This document shows positions 44,371 through 53,285 of a stretch of DNA of 64,000 nt, one piece after another. The translations under genes were made by a program, and so were the position numbers. The number at the start of each line of letters is the position of its first letter. The first letter of the stretch is position 1. This DNA comes from Rhodocyclaceae bacterium (GTDB lineage Bacteria; Pseudomonadota; Gammaproteobacteria; Burkholderiales; Rhodocyclaceae), in contig JAQTNK010000006.1 of NCBI GenBank assembly GCA_028713915.1, forward strand, positions 1-64,000, in the 5' to 3' direction. The notes under the pieces were generated by a model. The model saw nothing but the letters and a program-made list of their open reading frames with translations, ran no database searches and was not told where the DNA came from.

Positions 44371-47300
44371 TCATGATTCCGCCCCTTCCGCCGCCTTGCG
44401 GGCCAGGTACGCCTGCTTCCTGCGCATGTACCAGTCATGGGCGCGGTCCAGGTAGAGATAGACGACCGGCGTGGTGAACAGGGTCATGGCCTGGGAGACC
44501 AGGAGGCCGCCGACCATGGCGTAGCCCAGGGGACGGCGCAGCTCGGAGCCGGCGCCGTGGCCCAGCATCAGCGGCAGGCCGGCCAAAAGCGCGCACATGG
44601 TGGTCATCATGATCGGCCGAAAGCGCAGCAGGCAGGCCTGGTAGATGGCCTGGTGAGCCTCCATGCCCTGCTCGCGCTCGGCGTTGAGCGCGAAGTCGAT
44701 CATCATGATGCCGTTCTTCTTGACGATGCCGATGAGCAGGATGATGCCGATGATGCCGATGACGCTCAAGTCGTAGCCGCCCAGGCGCAGGACCAGGAGC
44801 GCGCCGATGCCGGCCGAGGGCAGCGTCGACAGGATGGTCAGCGGATGGATGTAGCTCTCGTAGAGCAGGCCGAGGACGATGTACACGGCCACCAGGGCGG
44901 CGACGATCAGGTAGGGCTGGGTGGACAGGGAATCGCCGAAGGCCTTGGCGGTGCCCTGGAAGCTGCCCGACAGGGTGGCGGGCACGCCCATCTCGGCCTT
45001 GGCCTTCTCGATGGCCGTCACTGCCTCGCCCAGGGACACGCCGGCGGCGACATTGAACGAAATCGTCACCGCCGGGAATTGGCCTTGGTGGCTGATGAGC
45101 AGGTAGGCGGTCTTGCCGGTGTCCACCTTGACGAAGGCCGACAGGGGCACCTGCTGGCCGCTCAGCGGCGAGGTGACGTAGAGCTTGTCGAACAGCTCCG
45201 GATCCTCCTGCAGCTTCGGCGCCACTTCCAGCACCACGTGGTAGCTGTTGGTCTGGGTGAAGAACTGGGCCACCTGGCGCTGGCCGATGGCATCGTAGAG
45301 CGTGGCGTCGATGAGCGCCGGCGTGATGCCGAAGCTCGACGCCCGCGCCCGGTCGATGGTCAGGGTGGCGGCGGCGGCGGCGTTCTGCTGGTCCGAGGCG
45401 ACGTCGGTCAGCTGGGGCACTTTGCGCAGGCGCTCGAGCAGCCGGGGCGCCCAGGTGTTGAGCTCGTCGAGGTTGGTGTCGGTGATGGTGTACTGGTACT
45501 GGGTGCGCGACAGCCGGCCGCCGACGTTGATGTCCTGGGGCGCCTGCATGAACAGGTTGATGCCCTGGACTTGCGCGAGCTTGGGACGCAGGCGGCCGAT
45601 GATTTCGTCGGCGCTGAGGATGCGTCCCTCGTCCTTGGGCTTCAAGGCGATGAAGAAGACGCCGGTGTTGGCGGTGTTGTTGCCGGCGAACATGCCGAAG
45701 CCGGTCACGTCCGGGTCCTTGCTCACCACGTCGGCCAACAGCTTCATGCGCTCGCGCATGGCCATGAAGGAGGCGTCTTGGGAGGTTTCGGCAAAGCCGT
45801 AGATGGTGCCCGTGTCCTGCTGCGGGAAAAAGCCCTTGGGGCTCGCGACGAACATCGCCACGCTCAGGGCCAGGGTGGCGAGGAAGACGCAGAGGGTCTT
45901 GAACTCGTGCTTGAGGACGAAGTCGAGGCCCCGCTTGTATGCGGACAGCATGGCGGCGAAACCGTTCTCGAACGCCCGGTACAGACGGCCGTGCGGCTTG
46001 TGGTGGGTATCGGTGAGGTAGCGCGAGCACAGCATCGGCGTCAGGGTCAGCGATATGACCACCGAGACGACGATGGTCATGGTCACCGTCACGGCGAATT
46101 CCCGGAACAGGCGGCCGACGATGCCGCCCATCAGCAGCAGCGGGATGAACACGGCCACCAGCGACACCGAAATCGACATGATGGTGAAGCCGATCTCGCC
46201 GGCGCCCTTGTAGGCGGCCTCGAGCGGCTTCATGCCGTTCTCGATGTGGCGGTAGATGTTCTCCAGCATGACGATGGCATCGTCGACGACGAAGCCGACG
46301 GCGATGGTCAGGGCCATCAGCGACAGGTTGTCCAGGCTGTAGTTCATCACGTACATGGCCGCCGCCGTACCCAGCAGCGCCAGCGGCACCGTCAGGCCGG
46401 GAATGACGGTGGCCGGCACGCTGAGCAGGAAGACGAAGATGATGCCGATGACGGCGGCGATGGTGATCAGCAGGGTGAACTCGACGTCGTGCACCGAGGC
46501 GCGGATGTTCTGGGTGCGGTCCACCAGGGTGTTGATGGTCACCGTCGGCGGAATCGCCGCGCGCAGTTGCGGCAGTGCCGCCTTGATGCGATCCACGGTC
46601 TCGATGACATTGGCGCCGGGCTGCTTGTGCACGAACAGGATCATGCCGCGGCCATTCTGGACGGCGTTCTCCGCCGGCGCGGCGGCGCCGGAGTACGCCC
46701 AGCCGGCGGTGAGCACGTTCTCCGGCCCTTCGACGGCGACGCCGATGTCGCGCACGCGCACCGGCGCGCCGTTGCGGTAGGCGAGCACCATGTCGTTCCA
46801 GGGCTCGGCCTTGAGGATCTGGTCGTTGGTATAGACAGCGAAGCTCTGCTGCCGGCCGTTGATGCTGCCCGTCGGCTGGCTGACGGTGGTGTTGGCGATG
46901 ACGCCGCGCACCTCTTCCAGGCTCACGCCCATGGCCGCCAGCTTGGCCGGATCCACCTGGATGCGCACCGCGGGCTTCTGCGCGCCGCCGATGCCGACGT
47001 CGCTGACGCCGCGAATCTGGGAAAGCTGCTGGGCCAGGATGGTGTCGGCGTATTCGTTCACCTGGGTCAGCGGCAGGGTGTCGGACTGGACGGCGAGAAC
47101 CAGGATGGCGATGTCGGCCGGATTGGTCTTGCGGAAGGTCGGCGGATTGGGCAGGTTGCTTGGCAGTTGCCCGCTGGCGGCGTTGATGGCCGACTGGACG
47201 TCGAGGGCGGCGCCGTCGATGTCGCGGTTGAGGTCGAACTGCAAGGTGATCTGCGTCGTGCCCAGCGCGCTGGTGGACGTCATCTGCGACAGGCCGGCGA

Positions 47301-47520
47301 TGAGCGAGAACTGGCGCTCCAGCGGCTGGGCGACGCTGGCGGCCATGGTCTCCGGGTTGGCGCCGGGCAGGTTCGCCGAGACCTGGATGGTCGGAAAGTC
47401 CACCTGCGGCAGGGCCGACACCGGCAAGAGCGGCCATACGGCCGCGCCGATGAGCAGGATGGCGAGGGCCAGCAGCGAGGTGCCGATCGGCCGCCGGATG
47501 AAGGCGGCGGAGACGCTCAT
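44371..47520 (-). CDS. RND multidrug efflux permease (MdtB/MdtC-like)
   Basis: This 1049-aa inner membrane proton-driven pump of the HAE1 class has the start SAAFIRRPIGTSLLALAILL, the first helix and porter region, the RND motif with the proton-relay Asp pair in AIAVGFVVDDAIVMLENIYR (part of helix 4) and the second half with VGIVKKNGIMMIDFAL. MdtB/MdtC-type proteins share SALPQVDFPTIQVSANLPGA (used here as a landmark). It expels drugs, bile salts or similar compounds together with the adaptor and outer membrane factor encoded before it; its ATG overlaps the adaptor stop by 4 bp. Only one pump subunit is present, against the B-C pair of E. coli mdtABC. Confidence 0.96.
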   Translation of the reverse strand: MSVSAAFIRRPIGTSLLALAILLIGAAVWPLLPVSALPQVDFPTIQVSANLPGANPETMAASVAQPLERQFSLIAGLSQMTSTSALGTTQITLQFDLNRDIDGAALDVQSAINAASGQLPSNLPNPPTFRKTNPADIAILVLAVQSDTLPLTQVNEYADTILAQQLSQIRGVSDVGIGGAQKPAVRIQVDPAKLAAMGVSLEEVRGVIANTTVSQPTGSINGRQQSFAVYTNDQILKAEPWNDMVLAYRNGAPVRVRDIGVAVEGPENVLTAGWAYSGAAAPAENAVQNGRGMILFVHKQPGANVIETVDRIKAALPQLRAAIPPTVTINTLVDRTQNIRASVHDVEFTLLITIAAVIGIIFVFLLSVPATVIPGLTVPLALLGTAAAMYVMNYSLDNLSLMALTIAVGFVVDDAIVMLENIYRHIENGMKPLEAAYKGAGEIGFTIMSISVSLVAVFIPLLLMGGIVGRLFREFAVTVTMTIVVSVVISLTLTPMLCSRYLTDTHHKPHGRLYRAFENGFAAMLSAYKRGLDFVLKHEFKTLCVFLATLALSVAMFVASPKGFFPQQDTGTIYGFAETSQDASFMAMRERMKLLADVVSKDPDVTGFGMFAGNNTANTGVFFIALKPKDEGRILSADEIIGRLRPKLAQVQGINLFMQAPQDINVGGRLSRTQYQYTITDTNLDELNTWAPRLLERLRKVPQLTDVASDQQNAAAAATLTIDRARASSFGITPALIDATLYDAIGQRQVAQFFTQTNSYHVVLEVAPKLQEDPELFDKLYVTSPLSGQQVPLSAFVKVDTGKTAYLLISHQGQFPAVTISFNVAAGVSLGEAVTAIEKAKAEMGVPATLSGSFQGTAKAFGDSLSTQPYLIVAALVAVYIVLGLLYESYIHPLTILSTLPSAGIGALLVLRLGGYDLSVIGIIGIILLIGIVKKNGIMMIDFALNAEREQGMEAHQAIYQACLLRFRPIMMTTMCALLAGLPLMLGHGAGSELRRPLGYAMVGGLLVSQAMTLFTTPVVYLYLDRAHDWYMRRKQAYLARKAAEGAES

Positions 47521-48680
47521 CGCGCGGCTCCGGGAGCTGGCGCCGCAACCGTTGCGGCCACCACCGGCACACCGGGCTTGATCTTGTACTGGCCGTCGAG
47601 CACCACGGTTTCGCCGGCCGCGAGGCCTTTGGCGACGACAGCCTTGCCGTCCTGGATCTGCAGCACCTCGATCGGCCGCATCTGCGCCCTGCCGTCGGCG
47701 CCGATGACGTAGACATAGGCGCCGGCCTGGCTCCTTTGCACGGCGGGCGCCGGCACCGTCAGGGCCTGGGCATGTTCGCCGAGCTGCAGGCGCACGTTGA
47801 CGTACTGGCCCGGCCAGAGGACGTGCTGGGCATTGGCGAAGCGGCCCTTGAGCTGGACGGTGCCGCTGGCGACGTCGATCTGGTTGTTCACCAGCACCAG
47901 GGCGCCGCGGGCCAGCAACGCTTCGCCGTCGCGCCCATAGGCCAGCACCGCGAGCCGCCGTCCGTCCCGCTGGGCGCGGTTGATGGCCTGGACGGCGTCG
48001 CCGGGCAGGGTGAAGACGACGTTGATGGGATCGATCTGGTTGATCACCACCAGGCCGTTGGCGTCGCTGGCGTGCACGAGGTTGCCCGGGTCCACAAGCC
48101 GCGCGCCGGTGCGGCCGGCGAAAGGCGCGGTGATGGTGGCGTAGCCGAGCTGGACCTGGGCGTAGTGGATCTGCGCCTCGTCGGTCTGCACGGCGGCCTG
48201 CAGCTGGGCCACCAGCGCTTTCTGGGTGTCGAGGATCTGCTGGGAAGTCGCCTCTTCCTTGATCAGCCGGCTGTAGCGGTCGAGGTCGAGGCGGGCGTTG
48301 GCGAGCTGGGCCTCGTCGCGCGCTTTCTGCGCCTGCACCTGCTCGAGCTGGGCGCGCACCGGCCGCGCGTCGAGCTGGGCCAGCACCTGGCCGGCCTTGA
48401 CGTCCTGGCCCTCGGCGTAGTCGACGCGCTCGAGCTGGCCGTCGATACGCGCCTTCACCGTCACCGAGGCCAGCGCCTGCACCGTGCCGACGCCGATGAG
48501 ATAGTTCGGCACGTCCTCCTGCTTCACTTGCACCAGGGTGGCGGGCACCGCGGGCGCGGCCTTGGGCGGTGGCGGCGGCGCGAAGAAGGCCCGCAGCACG
48601 AGGCCGCCGATGATCAGAAGGACCGGGACGAGGATCAGCGCGCCGCGGCGCCGCATCCGAGAGGAGATTTTGTTGTTCAT
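47517..48680 (-). CDS. RND efflux periplasmic adaptor (MdtA-like)
   Basis: This 387-aa membrane-fusion protein has an N-terminal membrane segment (about residues 12-33), a proline-rich linker, a lipoyl half with VTVKARIDGQLERVDYAEGQ, a coiled-coil hairpin (about 105-175), and a second half with ATITAPFAGRTGARLVDPGN followed by the barrel and proximal domains. It joins the RND pump to the outer membrane channel. The ATG at 48680 (MNNKISSRM) follows the outer membrane factor gene by 11 bp and overlaps the pump gene by 4 bp, so the three genes form one operon. Confidence 0.95.
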   Translation of the reverse strand: MNNKISSRMRRRGALILVPVLLIIGGLVLRAFFAPPPPPKAAPAVPATLVQVKQEDVPNYLIGVGTVQALASVTVKARIDGQLERVDYAEGQDVKAGQVLAQLDARPVRAQLEQVQAQKARDEAQLANARLDLDRYSRLIKEEATSQQILDTQKALVAQLQAAVQTDEAQIHYAQVQLGYATITAPFAGRTGARLVDPGNLVHASDANGLVVINQIDPINVVFTLPGDAVQAINRAQRDGRRLAVLAYGRDGEALLARGALVLVNNQIDVASGTVQLKGRFANAQHVLWPGQYVNVRLQLGEHAQALTVPAPAVQRSQAGAYVYVIGADGRAQMRPIEVLQIQDGKAVVAKGLAAGETVVLDGQYKIKPGVPVVAATVAAPAPGAAR

Positions 48681-48691
48681 GGACTCGTCGT

Positions 48692-50182
48692 CTATGGATT
48701 GCCGGCGGCCGCCGATGCGGCAGCCGGAGCGGGAGACACGGAAGCCGCGGCATCGGCCAGTTCGGCGGCGTTCCAGCCGCCGCCCAGGGCCTTGACCAGG
48801 GCCGCGCTGGCAGTCAGCTGGCGGCCGAGCAGCTGCACCGCCGTGCGCTGGTTGGCGAGCAGCGCCGACTGGGAGGTGACAACGGCCAGGTAGGTGGCCG
48901 TGCCGGCGCGGTACTGGGCCAGGCTGGCGCGGGCGGCCACGCCGGCGGATCTCACCGCCGCATCCTGGGCGGCGCGCTCGTCGCCCAGGATGCGCAGGGC
49001 GACGAGATTGTCCTCGACCTCCTGCAGGCCGGCGAGCACCGTCCGCTTGTACTGGGCGACGGCCCCGTCGTAGGCCGCTGCGGCCGCGTCGGTCTGGGCG
49101 CGGCGCGCGCCGCCGTCGAAGACGGTGGCCGCCAGCGCGGCGCCGAGGGACCAGATATGGTTCGGCGCGGTCAGCCATTGGGAGAAACCGCTGCTGGCGA
49201 AGCCGTCGCCGGCGCTGAGCATCAGGTTCGGGAAGTAGGCCGACTGGGCCACGCCGATGCCGGCGTTGGCCGCGGCGGCGCGACGTTCCGCCGCCGCGAT
49301 GTCGGGCCGCCGCTCGAGCAGCTGCGAGGGCAGGCCGGCCGGCACCTCGGGCAGGGCCAGACCCAGGTCGCCGGCCGGCCGCGCCGGGATCGACACCTCG
49401 GCCGGCGCCCGGCCGGTCAGGAACGCGATGGCGTGCTCGAGCTGGGCGCGCTGAACGGCCAGATCGAGCGCCTGGGCGCTGGTGGACTGCAACTGCGTCT
49501 CGGCCAGGGCCACGTCGGCTCCGGTGACAATGCCAGCGGCATATTGGCTACGCGTCAGCGCCAGGGCCTTGCGGTATTCCGCGACGGTCTGCTGCAGCAG
49601 GTCTTCTTGCGCATCGGTGACGCGCAACTGCAGGTAATCCTGCACCAGCGCCGCCTGGACGCTCAGGCGCGCCGCCGCCAGATCGGCGGCACTGGCTTGG
49701 GCGGCCGCCTCGCCGGCTTCGACGGAGCGCTGTACCCGGCCCCAGATATCGGGCTCCCAACTCGCCTCAAGGCTCAGGGTGTTGCTGCTTGCCGTCGCGG
49801 GTCCGCTTGCGGTCTGGGTGCGAGCCCGGCCGGCCGAGACGCCGGCGCCAAAGGTCGGCCAGAAGCCCGCCCGGGCCAGTTGGGCCGCCGCCCGCGCCTG
49901 GCGGTACTGAGCCTCGGCGATGCGCATGTCCTGGTTGGCGGCGTTGGCCCGGTCGACCAAGGCATCCAGAGCGGCGTCGCCGTAGCGGGTCCACCAGGGC
50001 TGGGTGGCATCGACCTCCCGGGGATGAGCCGGCGTCCACGGCCCCGTCTCCTGGTAGGCCGCGGGCGACGGAAACTCCGGTCGGATGTAGTCGGGCCCGC
50101 TGGCACATCCGGCAAGGACCAATGCCGCAGCCGTCAGCGCGGGCGTCAGTACGGCATGACGAAAAAAAAGATCGAGGTGCAC
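48692..50182 (-). CDS. NodT-family outer membrane efflux lipoprotein
   Basis: This protein of about 496 aa is an outer membrane factor of the TolC/OprM type. The signal sequence ends with the lipobox LAGC, so it should be a lipoprotein; GPDYIRPEFPSPAAYQ after it is the usual NodT-family opening. Two repeated helical halves (RQARAAAQLARAGFWPTFGA, and AANAGIGVAQSAYFPNLMLS) form the trimeric tunnel. I choose GTG 50182; TTG 50224 in frame is possible. It is the first gene of the leftward efflux operon; in most operons of this type it comes last. Confidence 0.93.
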   Translation of the reverse strand: MHLDLFFRHAVLTPALTAAALVLAGCASGPDYIRPEFPSPAAYQETGPWTPAHPREVDATQPWWTRYGDAALDALVDRANAANQDMRIAEAQYRQARAAAQLARAGFWPTFGAGVSAGRARTQTASGPATASSNTLSLEASWEPDIWGRVQRSVEAGEAAAQASAADLAAARLSVQAALVQDYLQLRVTDAQEDLLQQTVAEYRKALALTRSQYAAGIVTGADVALAETQLQSTSAQALDLAVQRAQLEHAIAFLTGRAPAEVSIPARPAGDLGLALPEVPAGLPSQLLERRPDIAAAERRAAAANAGIGVAQSAYFPNLMLSAGDGFASSGFSQWLTAPNHIWSLGAALAATVFDGGARRAQTDAAAAAYDGAVAQYKRTVLAGLQEVEDNLVALRILGDERAAQDAAVRSAGVAARASLAQYRAGTATYLAVVTSQSALLANQRTAVQLLGRQLTASAALVKALGGGWNAAELADAAASVSPAPAAASAAAGNP

Positions 50183-50287
50183 TAATGACTTTCGGAGCGC
50201 GATGATGGAATGCCTTGCGAGCAAAAGGAAACGGGGCCAAGCGCCAATTTCAATTCATCGCCGAATCTATCGGCAGGGCTAACCGCA

Positions 50288-52744
50288 TCAGCCCAGCTCG
50301 CGCGAACAGTCGGCAAAGAAGCTAAACCCGTTCCGGCCCTTGGCCTTGGCGTGGTACATGGCCTGGTCGGCGACTCTGGTGAGGGTTTCCATGTCCTCCG
50401 CGTCGCTGGGGAACATGGCAATACCGATGCTGGCGGACACGTTGGCCGTCTCCATGTCAATGACGTAAGGCGCGGCTAGCGCTTCGACCACCTCGCGCGC
50501 TACTCTTTCGACCGCCTCGCGGTTTTCGACCCCCTGCAGCACCACGGTGAATTCATCGCCGCCCAGGCGTGCGACGGTGTCCGAGCTGCGGACGTGGGCG
50601 GCGATGCGTTGCGCCGCCTCGACCAGTACCTGGTCGCCGGCGACGTGGCCAAGAAAGTCGTTGACTTCCTTGAAGCGGTCGAGGTCTATGAACAGCAGCG
50701 CCAGGGATTGACCGTCGCGCCGGCTCTTCTTCATGGCCTGCTGCAGGCGGTCGCGGAACAGGCTGCGGTTGGGCAGGTCCGTAAGGGCGTCGTGGTGCGC
50801 CAGGTGTTCGAGCCGCTGCTCGCTTTGCTTCTTCTCGGTGATGTCGGTGAACACGCTGACGTAGTGGGTCAGTTGGCCTATGCCATCGCGCACGGCGCTG
50901 ACGGTCATGAGCACCACGCCGATGGCGCCGGCTTTGGTGCGGTTCCAGATCTCGCCGTGCCAGAAGTCGCGTTGGGCAACGGCTTCGAACATGCGCCTGA
51001 AGTAGTCGGCGTCGTGGTGTCCCGAGTCGAGCATACGTGCGGACTTGCCAATGGCTTCGTCGCGGGAGTACCCGGTGAGGTCGCAGAAGGCTTGGTTGAC
51101 GTCCAGAATAGTGCCGTGAACGTCCGTGATCAAGATCCCGTCATGGCTGCTTTGGAACACCGTCAATGCGAGGCGGCGCTGGTCTTCGATCCGGTGTCGC
51201 TCGGTGACATCCTCCTTGACCGCCAGGTAATGGGTGACTTGGCCGCCGGCATCCGTAATGGGCAGAATGCGCGCCAGTTCCCAGAACATCTCGCCGTTCA
51301 TGCGGCGGTTGCACAGCTCTCCGGTCCATCCCTTGCCCGCCGACAGGTTTGCCCATAGTTGCCGATAGGTCTCATCGGAAGTGAGGCCGGATTTCAGGAG
51401 GCGGGGATTTTGGCCCAGAATCTCGTCGCGGGAATAGCCGGTGATCTCTGTGAATTTTGGATTGACGTACTGAATGCGGGCCTCGGTATCGGCGATGATG
51501 ATCGACACTGGACATTGTTCCACTGCGCGCTGGAATTGGCGTAGTTCGGACTCGGCGCGCTTGCGGTCGGTAATATCGCTGCCTTCCGCCAGGGCCAAGG
51601 CAAGCTTGCCGGTTTCGTCGAGGACCGGACGAAGTTGGAAATCCACGTAGTGCAGGCTGCCGTCGGCGGCAGGGTGAGTGGCCTCGAACCGGCTCGAGCG
51701 GCCACTCATCAGATCGACGAAGGCTTCGCGCAGCCTCGCCTGGAGAGCCCGGTCGTGGGACCACCAGGGAGTATTCCAAAAGGGCTTGCCGACGACTTCC
51801 TCGGCCGAGCAGTTTCCGATCAGGTCCAGGGACGACTTATTGACATCCCGCAGGGTACCGTCCAGATCCAGGATGCTCATGTACTCGCTCGCCTGGTTGA
51901 AGACGGCGCGGCGGCGCATCTCGCTGTCCTGCAATTGCTTGCGGGTGCGGCGCCGCTCGCGCAGGGCGAAGTCCAGGTATTCGGTTTCCAGTTGCCGCAC
52001 GACGTCATGTTCGGAGAGGATGCCGGCCACGCGGCCGTCGTCGGCCACCACGACGAGATGACGAATGTGCTGCGATTGCATGCGCTGCATGGCATCGTGG
52101 AGGCGGGTGCCCAGCGGAATGGTCGTCACCGGGGCGCTCATCACCTCGCCTAGCGGCCGTTCCAGGGTGCCGTTGCCCTGGCGATAGAAGCGCACGGCGT
52201 CTCGCTCGGTGATCATTCCCAGCGGAACTCCATCCTCGGCGACGACGGCGCAGTTCGCATCCAGGGCGGCCATCGCCGCCACCGCCTCGCGCACGGGGGT
52301 GGTCGGGGTCAGCACCGGCATGCGGGCGCTCATCACCGTCCGGACTTCCTGCAAGCGACGGTAGAACTCGAGTCCGAGGTGGAAGCGGAAGTCGCTCTCG
52401 CTGACGATGCCGACCGGATGGTTGCCCGCGCCGGTGACCAGCAGGTGCCGCACGCCGTGTTCCGCCATCAGGTGGTAGGCATCGTGCAGGGCCAGATTCT
52501 CGGGAGCCGTCACCAGAGGCCGTCCCATCACGGTCGCCACGGTTTGCTGCGGCGGCACCCTGGTCTCGAAAGACCGCAGAATGTCTCGCTCGGTGACGAT
52601 GCCGACCGGCTTGCCCAACTCCATGACGAGGACCGAACTGATGCGGGCGGTTTCCATGATCTCCGCGGCGCGCGCCAGGCTCGCCTCATGCTCGACGGTG
52701 ACGATGTTCCAGGTCATCAGCTGGGCAAGGGAGCGTTCAGGCAT
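50288..52744 (-). CDS. Four-CBS, three-PAS diguanylate cyclase
   Basis: This 818-aa cytoplasmic protein begins with four CBS motifs as two Bateman modules (about residues 8-125 and 130-250; motifs GKPVGIVTERDIL, HPVGIVSESDF, GVPLGMITERDAV and GRVAGILSEHDVV), then PAS domains at about 270-395, 400-520 and 525-645, and a GGDEF domain (about 655-810) with RLGGDEF intact and the RSSD inhibitory site. It should make c-di-GMP under control of an adenine nucleotide or similar ligand bound by the CBS part plus PAS-sensed signals. The domain order is unusual; most cyclases with CBS have one pair. The ATG at 52744 follows a possible decayed gene. Confidence 0.93.
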   Translation of the reverse strand: MPERSLAQLMTWNIVTVEHEASLARAAEIMETARISSVLVMELGKPVGIVTERDILRSFETRVPPQQTVATVMGRPLVTAPENLALHDAYHLMAEHGVRHLLVTGAGNHPVGIVSESDFRFHLGLEFYRRLQEVRTVMSARMPVLTPTTPVREAVAAMAALDANCAVVAEDGVPLGMITERDAVRFYRQGNGTLERPLGEVMSAPVTTIPLGTRLHDAMQRMQSQHIRHLVVVADDGRVAGILSEHDVVRQLETEYLDFALRERRRTRKQLQDSEMRRRAVFNQASEYMSILDLDGTLRDVNKSSLDLIGNCSAEEVVGKPFWNTPWWSHDRALQARLREAFVDLMSGRSSRFEATHPAADGSLHYVDFQLRPVLDETGKLALALAEGSDITDRKRAESELRQFQRAVEQCPVSIIIADTEARIQYVNPKFTEITGYSRDEILGQNPRLLKSGLTSDETYRQLWANLSAGKGWTGELCNRRMNGEMFWELARILPITDAGGQVTHYLAVKEDVTERHRIEDQRRLALTVFQSSHDGILITDVHGTILDVNQAFCDLTGYSRDEAIGKSARMLDSGHHDADYFRRMFEAVAQRDFWHGEIWNRTKAGAIGVVLMTVSAVRDGIGQLTHYVSVFTDITEKKQSEQRLEHLAHHDALTDLPNRSLFRDRLQQAMKKSRRDGQSLALLFIDLDRFKEVNDFLGHVAGDQVLVEAAQRIAAHVRSSDTVARLGGDEFTVVLQGVENREAVERVAREVVEALAAPYVIDMETANVSASIGIAMFPSDAEDMETLTRVADQAMYHAKAKGRNGFSFFADCSRELG

Positions 52745-52865
52745 GGCGGGTTTGCGGCAATGGAAAACACCGCCATTCTACGCCGTCGGAATCAGCCGGC
52801 CCAAACCCCTTCCGCGGCCTCCTCGTCGTCATCAGTGCGCAGAAGGACGGGGCGGCCTGGCCCCA

Positions 52866-53009
52866 GACCTCTTCCTTGCTCTCGGCCAGATATCCCGGGC
52901 TGAATTCGAGCGAACCCGCTGGCGCATCCGCGAGGTTCGAGTCCTTGGCCAGCTCAGACCGTGGATAGAGCGCGAGCATCAAGCCGCCATCCAATTCGAA
53001 GAAGCAAAC
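52866..53009 (-). pseudogene. Fragment of a VOC (glyoxalase-like) protein
   Basis: The minus strand encodes VCFFELDGGLMLALYPRSEL followed by a stretch AKDSN..GSLEFSPGYLAESKEEV. This matches the middle of VOC-superfamily proteins of the type F-F-x-L-x-G-x-x-L-A-L-Y-P-R-x-x-L-A-x-D, including the helix that follows. Upstream residues are low-complexity and downstream residues are unrelated (WGQAAPSFCALMTT), so both ends are missing or frameshifted. I read it as a remnant, not an active gene. The family match is from memory of the motif. Confidence 0.6.
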
Positions 53010-53170
53010 GGCTGCAGGGGGCAAGCGTGATGGACCGAATGGCCCAGGCGGCCAGCCGCCCGCGTGCATCGCCGCCGAGCGCGGGCGAAGTGCCGGCGAG
53101 AGCCTCGACGCTTCGGCCTGCGCTTCGCCGACGGAGCAGCAGCAAAGCCAGTCGGCGGCTGCGAAACAAT

Positions 53171-53191
53171 ATTTGACCAATTTGGTCAAAT
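53171..53191. promoter_or_regulatory. Perfect 21-bp palindrome upstream of chemoreceptor gene
   Basis: ATTTGACCAA-T-TTGGTCAAAT has 10-bp perfect arms around one base and lies 95 bp before the chemoreceptor ATG. It looks like an operator of a dimeric regulator (TetR, MarR or LacI type), but no regulator gene is adjacent and the sequence is unlike the MarR sites at 7.5, 12.4 and 21.8 kb. Confidence 0.6.
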
Positions 53192-53285
53192 AATTTGTTT
53201 CGTTACGTCACGTATATTACTTTGGTGATAATGTGTGACGCCATGCATGGGTTGCGCTAGCGCCGGAACATTCCGGCATCAAACG

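Larger units (their letters stand above)
52745..53285. other. 541-bp region with a decayed gene and a long palindrome
   Basis: No complete gene. A frame on the minus strand (from 53189) carries a recognisable fragment of a VOC/glyoxalase-like protein (listed separately). The right end is AT-rich and has the perfect 21-bp palindrome at 53171-53191. The chemoreceptor promoter probably lies between the palindrome and 53286. Confidence 0.6.

Noticed and set aside
44437-47712. A 1091-aa + strand frame opposite the RND pump
   Set aside because: Antisense shadow; the RND reading is unambiguous.
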